Notes: generated from the sequence alone by a model not told the origin. A stretch of 59,018 bases of DNA from Pseudolabrys sp. (GCA_019635575.1 JAHBZF010000006.1:1-59018); one strand, 5' to 3'. Counted from the first letter of the stretch, positions 26,077 to 35,432 are shown. Made by a program: numbers and translations.

Positions 26077-26817
26077 ATGGCGGAACTGACTGTTTCGAAA
26101 CGATCCAGAGGCGTCACCATCGTGACGCTCAATCGGCCGGACAAGCGCAATGCGCTGAACGCGGCGCTGGTGTCGCAGCTTCTTGCGGCATTCGATGAAG
26201 CCGTTTCCGATCAGGTTCGGCTGCTCGTCTTTGCCGGTGAAGGAAAATCCCTGTGCTCCGGTTTCGATCTGTCCTCGCTCGATGAAGAGAGCGAGGGCGA
26301 TTTGTTGCTGCGGTTCGTGCAGATCGAAACGCTCCTGTTCAAGATTTTCGGCGCCCCGTTTGTGACGCTCGCGATCGGCAAGGGGACGACGCTCGGAGCG
26401 GGCGCCGATCTGTTCGCGGCGTGTGATCGGCGGATCGCGCTGAGCGATTTTCGGATCGGTTTTCCGGGCGCCGGCTTCGGTCTGGTGCTCGGCACGGCGC
26501 GTCTGATTGACCGGGTCGGCGGCGACGCGGCGCGGCATCTGGTGCGGTCCGGGGACATCGTCGACGCGGAAGCCGCCTTGCGCATGGGCCTCGCGACGGA
26601 TCGCGTCGAGGCCGATGCGCTCGAGCAACTGATCGAGCGCGACATGGTCGCGGCAAGCCGGCTCGACCGGGAGACGGTGCAGGCCATTCATCGCGTGTCG
26701 ATGTCCGACGGTTCGCAGGAGCTTGCAGCCCTGGTGCGCTCCGCGGCCAGGCCCGGCCTCAAGACCCGGATCCGGGCCTATATGGCAGCGGCGCGAGCGC
26801 GCCCGGCGAATTCGTAG
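26077..26817 (+). CDS. enoyl-CoA hydratase/isomerase family protein
   Basis: A 246-residue crotonase-fold protein. The first oxyanion-hole segment is FAGEGKSLCSGFDLSSL and the second is GKGTTLGAGADLFAACDRRIA. Glu residues at the usual hydratase positions are not clear, so hydrolase, isomerase or C-C lyase activity is equally possible. It follows the thiol dioxygenase gene as a probable two-gene operon. Confidence 0.85.
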   Translation: MAELTVSKRSRGVTIVTLNRPDKRNALNAALVSQLLAAFDEAVSDQVRLLVFAGEGKSLCSGFDLSSLDEESEGDLLLRFVQIETLLFKIFGAPFVTLAIGKGTTLGAGADLFAACDRRIALSDFRIGFPGAGFGLVLGTARLIDRVGGDAARHLVRSGDIVDAEAALRMGLATDRVEADALEQLIERDMVAASRLDRETVQAIHRVSMSDGSQELAALVRSAARPGLKTRIRAYMAAARARPANS

Positions 26818-26885
26818 CGCCACGTCGGCTTGATGGTCTCCTGACAGAAGGACGGATCGCCGCGACAAGGTGATTGTTGTCATGC

Positions 26886-26918
26886 GCGCATGAGACGCAC
26901 ATGAGACGCGCATGAGAC
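26886..26918. repeat. three tandem copies of an 11-bp unit
   Basis: Units GCGCATGAGAC, GCACATGAGAC and GCGCATGAGAC run head to tail in the 259-base gap between the hydratase and TRAP genes. The unit is close to one helical turn. Function is unknown; it may be a regulator array or replication slippage. Confidence 0.8.
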
Positions 26919-26992
26919 GCCGTGGCCGCTGTTTGATGAAACTCCTTTCTTGACGGCGGATCACATTCCGGTCATCCTAAGAATTGAAATAT

Positions 26993-27013
26993 AAGTTCTA
27001 AAATATAGAACAT
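26993..27013. promoter_or_regulatory. palindromic operator upstream of the second TRAP operon
   Basis: Arms AAGTTCT and AGAACAT flank spacer AAAATAT. It lies 63 bases upstream of the binding-protein gene, a position suited to controlling the whole TRAP-monooxygenase operon to 31882. Confidence 0.72.
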
Positions 27014-27076
27014 TCTGAACGAACGACGCGGCGGGTTTTGTCGCGTCAACGCGCACGGATCTCAGGGGGATATCTC

Positions 27077-28126
27077 ATGGCCAAAATCAAGACAGTGTTG
27101 TTTGCTGCCGCTGCCGCGGCAGTGTTCGCTTCGCCGCTTATGTCTTCGGCCGTGGCCCAGACGGTGGAGCTGAAACTTGCTCACCACATTTCGCCGCAGC
27201 ATCCGATGTCGGTGTTCCTGCAGAAATGGGCCGACCAGGTCGGTGCGGAGTCGAATGGCCGGATGAAGGTCTCGGTTTTCCCGAGCCAGCAGATGGGCCC
27301 CGCCGATCGTAATTATCGTATGGTGGAAACGGGTGTCGCCGACATCAGCTGGCTTTTGCATGGTCTGACGTCGGATCTGTTTCCGTTGACCGGCCTCGCG
27401 GATTTGCCGTTCACCGTCGGCAGCGCGGAAATCGGCGCCAAGGTTCTCAACGACCCGGCTCTGCTCGATAAGTATCTCGCGCCGGAACACAAGGGCATGA
27501 AAGTCCTGTGGCTGTTCACCAGTCCGCCGGGCAATCTCAACATGGCCAATGCGAAGGTCGACAGCGTGGCGGCCCTGCAGGGCAAGCGCATCCGGTTCCC
27601 CTCGCGCACGATCCGCGATTACATCTCCGCGCTGGGTGCGACGCCGCAAGCGATGCGGCCGACCGAAATGCTCGAGGCACTGCAGAAAGGCACCGTCGAT
27701 GGCGTGTTCATCGACTGGGGTGGAGCGGGGCTCGCGTTCAAGCTCGGGCCGTATGTCAAATACACGACCGAGCTGCATGCTTATGTCTCGACAATGTGCA
27801 TTTGTATGAACAAGGCGAGCTACGATCGCTTGCCGGCCGACCTCAAGGCGATCTTCGACAAGACGATCAAGGGCAGGGAAGCGGAGATCGGCAAGCTGTG
27901 GGACGATGCCGAGGGCGTCGGCAAGTCCGTCATGTTGAAGGACGGCACGGAAGCCGTGCGCGTGTCCGATGCCGAAATGGAGAAATTCAAGACGGCTGGC
28001 CGGAAGGTGAGCGACGACCACATCGCGGCGCTGGCCAAGCGCGGGCTGCCGGCCAAGGAAGCTTACGATCTGATGACGACGCTGGCTGCCAAATACACGC
28101 AAACATCTCGCTCGTTCTGGAAGTAG
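27077..28126 (+). CDS. TRAP transporter substrate-binding protein (DctP family)
   Basis: A 349-residue periplasmic receptor with a signal peptide ending near AVAQ (residues about 1-28). The DctP core includes LQGKRIRFPSRTIRDYISALGATP, carrying the conserved Arg that pairs with a ligand carboxylate. AGGGGGA precedes ATG 27077. It starts an operon with dctQ, dctM, a flavin monooxygenase and DUF2783, so it should bring in the monooxygenase substrate or its precursor (inference). Confidence 0.93.
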   Translation: MAKIKTVLFAAAAAAVFASPLMSSAVAQTVELKLAHHISPQHPMSVFLQKWADQVGAESNGRMKVSVFPSQQMGPADRNYRMVETGVADISWLLHGLTSDLFPLTGLADLPFTVGSAEIGAKVLNDPALLDKYLAPEHKGMKVLWLFTSPPGNLNMANAKVDSVAALQGKRIRFPSRTIRDYISALGATPQAMRPTEMLEALQKGTVDGVFIDWGGAGLAFKLGPYVKYTTELHAYVSTMCICMNKASYDRLPADLKAIFDKTIKGREAEIGKLWDDAEGVGKSVMLKDGTEAVRVSDAEMEKFKTAGRKVSDDHIAALAKRGLPAKEAYDLMTTLAAKYTQTSRSFWK

Positions 28127-28148
28127 CGGTCGGATCTCGGGAGCGCCC

Positions 28149-28637
28149 ATGCGTACCTTGCTTTCATCGATCTCCGCATGGCTCTGCTATGTGGCGGTCC
28201 TGGCGCTCCTCGTCGCCATGGGGTTGGTCAGCGCGGATGTCATCCTTCGTGCGCTGACCAATCGGCCGATCCTCGGTGTGACCGACATCGTCGAACTGCT
28301 GTTCGCTGTGTCGCTGTTTTTCGCGTTGCCCTCGGTTTTCCTGCACCGTCAGCACGTGGTCGTCGATATTATCGACACCGTTGCGGCTCCGACGACGATC
28401 CGGCGGATCACCTGGATATCGTCGATCTTTGGTGCATTCCTGCTCGGCATCATGATGTGGCGACTCTCGTATCCCGTGTCGGACATGCTCCAGACCGGTG
28501 AAGGGACGCTGAATATCGATATTCCCCGCTGGATTTACGGTCTCGTTGCTCTGATCGGCCTCGGCATCAGTCTGGTGATGGAACTGTTCAATCTGGCCGC
28601 GCCGAACCGCGCGCCGGCTGCCAGCCCAGACGCCTGA
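28149..28637 (+). CDS. TRAP transporter small permease (DctQ family)
   Basis: A 162-residue membrane protein with four hydrophobic segments, located 22 bases after dctP and 16 before dctM. The size and order are those of TRAP small permeases. It has little similarity to the first DctQ (7270), so the two transporters are not recent duplicates. Confidence 0.9.
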   Translation: MRTLLSSISAWLCYVAVLALLVAMGLVSADVILRALTNRPILGVTDIVELLFAVSLFFALPSVFLHRQHVVVDIIDTVAAPTTIRRITWISSIFGAFLLGIMMWRLSYPVSDMLQTGEGTLNIDIPRWIYGLVALIGLGISLVMELFNLAAPNRAPAASPDA

Positions 28638-28653
28638 TCCCCGGAACAAACCC

Positions 28654-29952
28654 ATGAGCAATCAAATCATCGGCCTCATCGGCTGTTTCGCGGTCGTCGC
28701 GCTGGTGCTTCTGCGTATCCCCGTCGGCTTCACGCTGGCAATCGTCGGTTTCATCGGCTACTGCGCGATCAACGGCGTATCGCATGCGTTGCTGAAGATC
28801 GGCGAAATGCCGCTCGAGATCATCAACTACGACCTGATCGTCTTGCCGCTGTTCGTCCTGATGGGAAGCGTTTGCCTGAAATCGGGAATGTCCCGCGATG
28901 TCTTCGCGGTGGCAAATGCGGCGTTCGCCGGTCGGCGTGGATCGCTGGCATTAGCCTCGGTTGGCGCCAGCGCCGCTTTCGGCGCGGTCAGCGGGTCGTC
29001 GCTGGCGACGGTGTCGACGGTGGCGAAGGTGACGGTGCCGGAAATGCGTCGCGCCGGCTACAGCATGATGCTAGCGGGCGGGAGTGTCGCGTCGGCCAGC
29101 ACGCTCGCGGTGCTGATTCCGCCGTCGGTCATTCTTGTGATTTACGCCCTGATGTCGGAGCAGTCGCTCGGCAAGCTCTATGCGGCCGCGCTTCTTCCCG
29201 GCCTGCTGCTGGTGGTGCTCTATGTCATCATTGTGGCCGGGTGGGTCATGCTTCAGCCCGACGCGGCACCGCGCGGGCCACGGGAGCCGCTGCGCACGAG
29301 GCTCTATAATCTGACGAAGATCTGGAAGATCGCGTTGCTGTTCGGCGGCGCGATTGGCGGTATGTACGCCGGCTGGTTCAGCCCGACCGAAGGCGCGGCG
29401 ATGGGTGCGGCGGGCGCTGTGGTCATCGGCTTTGCGACCCGCTCGCTGGGTATTCGCGGCCTGATCGATGCAACTGTGGAGACGGTACAGACCAGCGCGG
29501 CTCTGTTTTTCATCGTCATCGGCGCGATGCTGTTTGCCTATTTTATCGTCCAGGCCGGACTGCCGACCGCTTTTGTCGATGCGACGAAGTATTTCGAGCT
29601 GAAGCCCTGGCAGGTGATGGGCGCGATCATCGTGTTCTACATCATCGCCGGATGCTTCCTGGATTCGATCGGCATGATCCTGATGTCGGTTCCGATCTTC
29701 CTGCCGGTGATCATCAGCCTCGGCTATGATCCGGTCTGGTTCGGAATTCTGCTGGTGGTGCTGGTGGAAATCGGTCTCATCACGCCGCCGGTTGGAATGA
29801 ACTGCTATGTGCTGCGAACGCAAATCCCGGATATTCCGATCGGCACGATCTTCCTCGGCGTTGCGCCGTTCCTGCTGGCCAATCTGGCGTTGATCGCGAT
29901 CTTGCTGATGTTTCCGCAAGTTGCGCTCTGGCTGCCCAGCGCGCTGTTCTGA
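28654..29952 (+). CDS. TRAP transporter large permease (DctM family)
   Basis: A 432-residue multi-pass protein with DctM motifs: FGAVSGSSLATVSTV, VASASTLAVLIPPSVILVIYA and AGWFSPTEGAAMGAAG. It forms the channel with the upstream DctQ. The flavin monooxygenase gene begins 38 bases downstream. Confidence 0.94.
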   Translation: MSNQIIGLIGCFAVVALVLLRIPVGFTLAIVGFIGYCAINGVSHALLKIGEMPLEIINYDLIVLPLFVLMGSVCLKSGMSRDVFAVANAAFAGRRGSLALASVGASAAFGAVSGSSLATVSTVAKVTVPEMRRAGYSMMLAGGSVASASTLAVLIPPSVILVIYALMSEQSLGKLYAAALLPGLLLVVLYVIIVAGWVMLQPDAAPRGPREPLRTRLYNLTKIWKIALLFGGAIGGMYAGWFSPTEGAAMGAAGAVVIGFATRSLGIRGLIDATVETVQTSAALFFIVIGAMLFAYFIVQAGLPTAFVDATKYFELKPWQVMGAIIVFYIIAGCFLDSIGMILMSVPIFLPVIISLGYDPVWFGILLVVLVEIGLITPPVGMNCYVLRTQIPDIPIGTIFLGVAPFLLANLALIAILLMFPQVALWLPSALF

Positions 29953-29990
29953 TCCGACCGTAATATCGACGACAAGCTTCCGGACTTCCG

Positions 29991-31664
29991 ATGGCCATCG
30001 ATCACCAGTCTCTCTATTTCTCCTACGAGGAGTTTCCGTTCGTCGCGCCGCCGGAATTGAGCGGCAACGGTTCGCGGCACAGCGTCACGATCGTTGGTGC
30101 CGGGCCGGTCGGACTGACGGCGGCGCTGGCGCTGGTGCGGCAGGGCGTATCGGTTACGGTTCTCGAAGACGAAGCGACGCTGAATATCGGCAGCCGGGCC
30201 GCCGGAACGGCGCGGCGCAGCCTCGAGATTCTCGACAGCCTCGGCGCTGCCGAACGTCTCGTTGACAAAGGCGTCGCGTGGACGAAGGGGCAGAGCTATT
30301 ACGGCGACAAGCTTGTCCTCGATTTTTCCATGCCGGTGCTCGACAACGTCAAGCATCCGCCGATGGTCAATCTCCAGCAGTGCTATGTCGAGCAATATAT
30401 CCTCGACGAGTTGTCGAAGAGTCCGCTTGCCACTGTCCGCTGGTCGTCGGCCGTCAAGGCGGTCGAGAACTGCGGCGACCGCGTCAAGGTTCAGGTGGCA
30501 ACGCCCGACGGCGATTACGAACTGGAAAGCGACTGGCTCATCGCCTGCGACGGCGCGCGCAGCGTGATCCGCAGCTCCCTTGGCTTGCGGATGGAAGGGA
30601 CGAGCTACGAAGGGCGTTACATCGTCGCCGACGTGCGGCTTGCGACGGATTTGCCGCCCGGCCGCCGTGTCTGGTTCGATTCGGCAGGAAATCCCGATTC
30701 CACCATTATTCTGCACCGTCAGCCCGACAACATCTGGCGTATCGACTATCAGTTGCGGGACGATGAGGACTCCGATCGCGAGTTGGAGCCGGAGCGTGTG
30801 CGAAGCCGGATTCAGACGTTCCTGGATTCCGTCGGGATCGGCGGACCGTGGGAAATCGACTGGGTGTCGCTCTACCGCGCCCATAGTCTTTCGTTGAAAA
30901 ACTACTGGCATGGACGGGTGTTATTCGCCGGCGATGCCGCGCATTTGGTGCCGATCTTCGGCGCGCGTGGCATGAATGGCGGCATCGATGATGTCTTCAA
31001 TCTGGCCTGGAAACTGGCCTATGTCGTGCGTGGCGTCGCGCCGCCGGCTCTATTGAACACCTATACCGAAGAGCGGTATTTCGCGTTCCAGGAGAATATC
31101 CGTAACGCGAACAAGAGCACCAAGGTGATGGCGCCGCCGACCCGCGGCGATCTGCTGATGCGGGACGCGGTGCTGGAACTGGCCGTCGAGCATGAATTTG
31201 TGCGGCCGTTGCTTAATCCGCGTCAGAGCGCGGAGATATTTCTGCGCGACTCAAGTCTCAGAGAACCGGGGGACACGACAGTCGGCGGGCTCGCGCCGGG
31301 GCAGGTGTGCCCGAATATCAAAGTCTCCGTGATGACGGACGGCACAGCGGAGACGCGCTATCTGCACGAATTGCTGGGGCCGGAATTCACCGTGCTGGTG
31401 CAGAGGAAGGCTGATGGCATGATGCCGGAATGGCCCGCCACGATGCACGGGCTCGGCCTCAAAACGATTTACGTCGAGCGCGCCGGTGAAACGCCGGGAC
31501 TTTCTCATATCCGCGATGTGGACGGAGCCGTGGCTCAGGCATTCCAACTGATGGATGGCGGCGCGGTTCTAATTCGTCCCGATCATCATGTGCTCGGACG
31601 ATGGCGTGAAGGAACTCCGGATGTCGTTTCAGCGGCGTTGCGACGCGTTGCGACCTGGCAATAG
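29991..31664 (+). CDS. class A flavin monooxygenase (PheA/TfdB/MhpA type)
   Basis: A 557-residue FAD- and NAD(P)H-dependent aromatic hydroxylase. Motifs in order: GAGPVG dinucleotide fold (near residue 37), ACDGARS (the DG motif), and GDAAHLVPIFGARGMNGG (the GD motif, with the family's Pro). A C-terminal thioredoxin-like domain follows, as in phenol hydroxylases. It is expected to ortho-hydroxylate a phenolic acid. A DUF2783 gene starts 11 bases downstream. The protein is clearly related to the one at 37878-39569, which has the same partner. Confidence 0.92.
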   Translation: MAIDHQSLYFSYEEFPFVAPPELSGNGSRHSVTIVGAGPVGLTAALALVRQGVSVTVLEDEATLNIGSRAAGTARRSLEILDSLGAAERLVDKGVAWTKGQSYYGDKLVLDFSMPVLDNVKHPPMVNLQQCYVEQYILDELSKSPLATVRWSSAVKAVENCGDRVKVQVATPDGDYELESDWLIACDGARSVIRSSLGLRMEGTSYEGRYIVADVRLATDLPPGRRVWFDSAGNPDSTIILHRQPDNIWRIDYQLRDDEDSDRELEPERVRSRIQTFLDSVGIGGPWEIDWVSLYRAHSLSLKNYWHGRVLFAGDAAHLVPIFGARGMNGGIDDVFNLAWKLAYVVRGVAPPALLNTYTEERYFAFQENIRNANKSTKVMAPPTRGDLLMRDAVLELAVEHEFVRPLLNPRQSAEIFLRDSSLREPGDTTVGGLAPGQVCPNIKVSVMTDGTAETRYLHELLGPEFTVLVQRKADGMMPEWPATMHGLGLKTIYVERAGETPGLSHIRDVDGAVAQAFQLMDGGAVLIRPDHHVLGRWREGTPDVVSAALRRVATWQ

Positions 31665-31675
31665 AGGAGCACACG

Positions 31676-31882
31676 ATGTCGGCCTCGGCACTTTCCCTGG
31701 ACGAACTTGAGGCGCTGTGGGCTTTGCTCGCGGAGCGGATTACGCAGGCTGAAACGCAATCCGAGGTTTTCCTGACGAAGCTCGCCGTCCTGCTGGCGAA
31801 CGAGGTTGGCGATTATCAGCGTGTGCTCGATTGCGTGAATGCTGCCAGCAAGGATCAGCGTCCGGTCAAGCGATCAGTCTAG
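31676..31882 (+). CDS. DUF2783 small protein paired with the flavin monooxygenase
   Basis: A 68-residue soluble, probably helical protein of unknown function. It shares the core VFLTK-L--LLA with the DUF2783 protein at 37682-37888, and both directly follow a monooxygenase gene of the same type. A small accessory subunit of the monooxygenase is the simplest reading (inference). It ends the operon that begins at 27077. Confidence 0.8.
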   Translation: MSASALSLDELEALWALLAERITQAETQSEVFLTKLAVLLANEVGDYQRVLDCVNAASKDQRPVKRSV

Positions 31883-31892
31883 CTTTTGCCGG

Positions 31893-32798
31893 TCAAGCGC
31901 CGACTGCTGTCCGCTCTGCGATGTAATTGATCAACCATGTCGCCGCAGGCCCCAGCCGGGCGCTGCGGCGATGCGCGATATACATCGGCAAGGCTGTTGA
32001 ACCGTTTGGGCCGCCCCATTCTGCCGGGCGGATGCGAACGAGCGCGCCATCGTTCAATTGTTGGGCGATCGAATGAAGAGGCAGACTACCCCATCCGATT
32101 CCGGCTTCGATCAGCCGCCGCTTGACGCTGAGATCGGTCAACATCCACACATGGGTCGAGAGGATGTTGAAGTTTTGCCCGGCCATGAAGCCGGCTTTGT
32201 CGGCCAGCACCAGTTGAAGGTACTTGTTGATGATGTCGTTGGGGATTTCGCTCGTGGCGGCAGCCAGGGGATGCTGGGGCGCGACGACGGGTACGAGTTC
32301 AATCGACAACAGCGGGCGATATTCGAGATCGCGCAGGTTTCGGACGACGGGGCCGAGCAGGCCGAGCTGGCATTGATCGTTGAGGACCAGTTGCGCGGCC
32401 GCACCCAGCGTATCTTCGCTGATCCGGAGGGTGGTGTGAGGAAAAGCATCGGCGAATGCGCGCAACGCTTCGACCACCGTGGGCTCCGGAAACATCGTGT
32501 CCGTCACGATGGACACTTCGCTTTCGACGCCTTCCGCGAGTGCGGCTGCCCGCAGGCGAAGCGCGGACACGTCGTCGGCGGCCCGGCGGGCGTAGGGCAG
32601 AAGGGAGCGGCCTATTTCCGTCAGGATCGGACGCTGGCCGGAGCGGTCGAACAGGGCGACACCCATCTCCTCCTCGAGCTTCTGGACGGCATAGGTGACT
32701 GCGGATTGGGCACGGTTCAGGCGTCGCGCGGCCGCGGAAAAACTGCCGCTGTCGACCACCGCGATGAATACATCAATGTGTTCCAGTGATGGATTCAT
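31893..32798 (-). CDS. LysR-family transcriptional regulator
   Basis: A 301-residue regulator with the family helix-turn-helix (GSFSAAARRLNRAQSAVTYAVQKLE, residues about 17-41) and an effector domain. The ATG at 32798 is preferred because GAGGGG precedes it. It is divergent from the flavin monooxygenase gene at 33030, 231 bases away, and probably controls it. Confidence 0.92.
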   Translation of the reverse strand: MNPSLEHIDVFIAVVDSGSFSAAARRLNRAQSAVTYAVQKLEEEMGVALFDRSGQRPILTEIGRSLLPYARRAADDVSALRLRAAALAEGVESEVSIVTDTMFPEPTVVEALRAFADAFPHTTLRISEDTLGAAAQLVLNDQCQLGLLGPVVRNLRDLEYRPLLSIELVPVVAPQHPLAAATSEIPNDIINKYLQLVLADKAGFMAGQNFNILSTHVWMLTDLSVKRRLIEAGIGWGSLPLHSIAQQLNDGALVRIRPAEWGGPNGSTALPMYIAHRRSARLGPAATWLINYIAERTAVGA

Positions 32799-33029
32799 AA
32801 AGCCCCTCGAAAAATCAGATACCAACCAACAGTATTTTTGGGCTTACGAGCGGTTGACGACCTTCGGTAGTCTAGCGTCATCTGCCATCGGCGAGGTTTC
32901 GAACGTGACGGCCTTCTGGTATTCACCACGCGGACTTTCTATCCCCCGTCAGGCCAATTATAGCGCGGCCGCAATGTCGGACAGCGCGGCGATTGTGGCA
33001 TTCTACCGCATCGCCGGGGAAATGGGATC

Positions 33030-34256
33030 GTGAGCCGGCCGATGCATGTCCTGATTTCCGGCGCGGGTATCGGTGGGTTGGCCGCGGCGCTTGCTTTGCT
33101 TCGTCGTGGCATCGACGTGACCGTTTTCGAGCAGGCGGCCGCCTTGCGCGAAGTCGGAGCGGGGGTGCAGATCAGCCCGAACGGCACGCGGGTTCTGGAG
33201 GCTCTGGGACTGGGCAGCCGAATGCGGGAGTTGGGGACCGCCACCTCCGGCAAGGAGGTGCGGCTCTGGAACACCGGCCAGACCTGGCGAACCATGGATC
33301 TGGGCGCCGCCACGACCGCACAATATGGCGCGCCGTACCTCACCTTTCATCGGGCCGACCTCCACAGCATGCTGCTTGATGCCGTCACGCAGCAGAAGCC
33401 CGATGCGGTCAGGCTCGGGGCGAAGGGCGTCGGATTCACGCAGAACGGCGCGACCGTGTCGCTTCGGCTGGCGAGCGGTGAGGAGGTTTCGGGCGACGCT
33501 CTGGTGGGCGCGGACGGTGTTCACTCGACCATTCGTCAGCAATTGTTCGGTAGTGATCGGCCGGTGTTCACCGGCTGCATGGCCTGGCGCGGCTTGATTC
33601 CGGAAGACGCCTTGCCGGAGACCATTAATCGGACCGGCGGCGTCTCCTGGCTCGGCCCGACGGCGCACATCCTCACGTATCCGGTGCGGCAGGGGAAATT
33701 GCTCAACTTCATCGGCATGGTCGATCGCGACGACTGGCGCGTGGAATCATGGAGCGCCGCGGGCTCGGTCGATGAATGTGCCGCCGACTTCGTCGGATGG
33801 CATGACGATGTGCAACGGATGGTCCGCGGGATTGGCATTCCATTCAAATGGGCGCTGATCGTGCGCGAAGCGTTGCCTCGCTGGAGCATCGGCCGGGTAA
33901 CGTTGCTCGGCGACGCGTGCCATTCGACGTTGCCGTTCCTGGGGCAGGGCGCGAACATGTCGATCGAGGACGGCTATGTCCTTGCCGATTGTGTGGCGGA
34001 AGCGAGGGATGACAGCGCCGCTGCGTTTGCGCGCTATGAGGATTTGCGCAAGGAGCGGACCAAGAAAATCGTCGATATGGCGGCGGCGCAAACCGGCAAG
34101 GTGCACAACCCCGCGCTCGCGGTTCCAAAACAAGCGGAAGAACACATCGCCGCGCACTGGACGCGTCAACATGTCGGCGACCGCTATGACTGGATTTACC
34201 GTTATGATGCGACTGCCGCCGCGCGTGCGCCGGTGGAAAGCTCGCTGGCGCTCTAG
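33030..34256 (+). CDS. FAD-dependent monooxygenase, salicylate hydroxylase-like
   Basis: A 408-residue class A flavoprotein. Motifs: GAGIGGLAAALAL near residue 11, GADGVHSTIR (DG motif) and LLGDACHSTLPFLGQGANMSIEDG (GD motif). This subgroup includes salicylate 1-hydroxylase, 3-hydroxybenzoate 6-hydroxylase and 6-hydroxynicotinate 3-monooxygenase. It differs from the two larger monooxygenases nearby by lacking the C-terminal thioredoxin-like domain and having no DUF2783 partner. The start is GTG. A TctC gene follows within 45 bases. Confidence 0.9.
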   Translation: MSRPMHVLISGAGIGGLAAALALLRRGIDVTVFEQAAALREVGAGVQISPNGTRVLEALGLGSRMRELGTATSGKEVRLWNTGQTWRTMDLGAATTAQYGAPYLTFHRADLHSMLLDAVTQQKPDAVRLGAKGVGFTQNGATVSLRLASGEEVSGDALVGADGVHSTIRQQLFGSDRPVFTGCMAWRGLIPEDALPETINRTGGVSWLGPTAHILTYPVRQGKLLNFIGMVDRDDWRVESWSAAGSVDECAADFVGWHDDVQRMVRGIGIPFKWALIVREALPRWSIGRVTLLGDACHSTLPFLGQGANMSIEDGYVLADCVAEARDDSAAAFARYEDLRKERTKKIVDMAAAQTGKVHNPALAVPKQAEEHIAAHWTRQHVGDRYDWIYRYDATAAARAPVESSLAL

Positions 34257-34301
34257 CCCGTGACCGCAATGCCGGACTTCCAGGGTACGAACAGAAATCG
34301 G

Positions 34302-35297
34302 ATGGATAGCATGACCCGTAGCAGGTTTCTTGCGGCTGCCCTGTTGGGCCTTCTTCTCGGCACGTCCTCGCTGACAGCGAGTCCGGCGAAGGCGGACGAT
34401 TTTCCGGAACGGCCCATCACGATCGTCGTGGCTTATGCGGCGGGAGGCGGGACCGATGTTGCCGCTCGCATTTTCAGCAGCGGATTGGCCGAGGCGTTGA
34501 AAGCTTCGGTTGTCGTGGAAAATCGCGGTGGTGCATCCGGAACGGTCGGCACCGGTGTGGTCGCACATGCCAAGCCGGATGGTTACACGCTGTTGTTCGG
34601 CGATATGGGATTGCCGGTGAATCCGGCGCTGTTCAAAAATCTGCCCTACAATTCGGATCAGGCGTTTGCGCCCGTTGCGATGGTGGCGAGAACGCCCGTC
34701 GCCCTTCTTGTGCCTCCGTCAATGCCGGTGAAGTCGATCGGCGATTTTGTCGAGTTGGCGAAAAAGGGACCGAAACCGCTGGCGTTCGGAAGCCCAGGCA
34801 TCGGCACGCCGCCGCATCTCGCGGGCGTTGCGCTCATGAACGCGACGCATATTCCGCTGACGCATGTGCCTTATCGCGGCACCGGTCCGGTGCTCAATGA
34901 TCTGATGGCCGGGCATATCGATCTCGGTTTCAGCGGTCCTGCCGCGCTGGAGCAGGTGCGGTCCGGAAAGCTTCGCGCGCTCGCCATTACCGGTGACAAG
35001 CGGCAGGCTGTCATGCCGGAAATTCCGACGTTCAAGGAGCTGGGGATCGACCTTTCGGTCATGTCCTATGGTGCATGGTGGGGTATTGTCGTGCCGCGCG
35101 GCACGCCGCCGGACATCATCGCCAAACTCAACAAGGCGGTGAACGAAGCGTTGGCAATCCCGACCGTCAAATCGCGCCTCGAGGGCGCCGGCTATGAAGT
35201 GATCGGCGGAACCGCTGACGAATTCGCCGCGTTCCTGAAGGCGCAGCATCAATATTGGCCGCCGGTTCTGGCGGCGGCCGGCGTGCAGGCTCAGTAA
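34302..35297 (+). CDS. orphan TctC/Bug-family periplasmic binding protein
   Basis: A 331-residue receptor with a signal peptide (SRFLAAALLGLLLGTSSLTA and an AKA cleavage site). Family motifs are ITIVVAYAAGGGTDVAARIF, VVENRGGASGTVG and PDGYTLL. A second ATG at 34311 is an alternative start. It follows the salicylate hydroxylase-like gene and may bind its substrate, but no permease genes are adjacent. Confidence 0.9.
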   Translation: MDSMTRSRFLAAALLGLLLGTSSLTASPAKADDFPERPITIVVAYAAGGGTDVAARIFSSGLAEALKASVVVENRGGASGTVGTGVVAHAKPDGYTLLFGDMGLPVNPALFKNLPYNSDQAFAPVAMVARTPVALLVPPSMPVKSIGDFVELAKKGPKPLAFGSPGIGTPPHLAGVALMNATHIPLTHVPYRGTGPVLNDLMAGHIDLGFSGPAALEQVRSGKLRALAITGDKRQAVMPEIPTFKELGIDLSVMSYGAWWGIVVPRGTPPDIIAKLNKAVNEALAIPTVKSRLEGAGYEVIGGTADEFAAFLKAQHQYWPPVLAAAGVQAQ

Positions 35298-35345
35298 CAG
35301 CCGCAGCGCATGCTGCGGGGCCATAGCTTGCGCGGCTTCGGGACG

Positions 35346-35378
35346 ACAAAAAACCCAGCCGGATGAATCCGGCTGGGT
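35346..35378 (-). terminator. rho-independent terminator of the minus-strand operon
   Basis: An 11-bp perfect stem, ACCCAGCCGGA paired with TCCGGCTGGGT, has loop TGAA at 35353-35378. A run of A on the plus strand just left of it (35348-35353) gives the U-tract for minus-strand transcripts. It ends the operon that starts at 39569 and may also stop transcription from the TctC gene. Confidence 0.85.
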
Positions 35379-35432
35379 GGAAGTGTGGATCCGCGAGTGA
35401 GCGATTTCCGCTCACACCGGGCGCGCGGCAAT

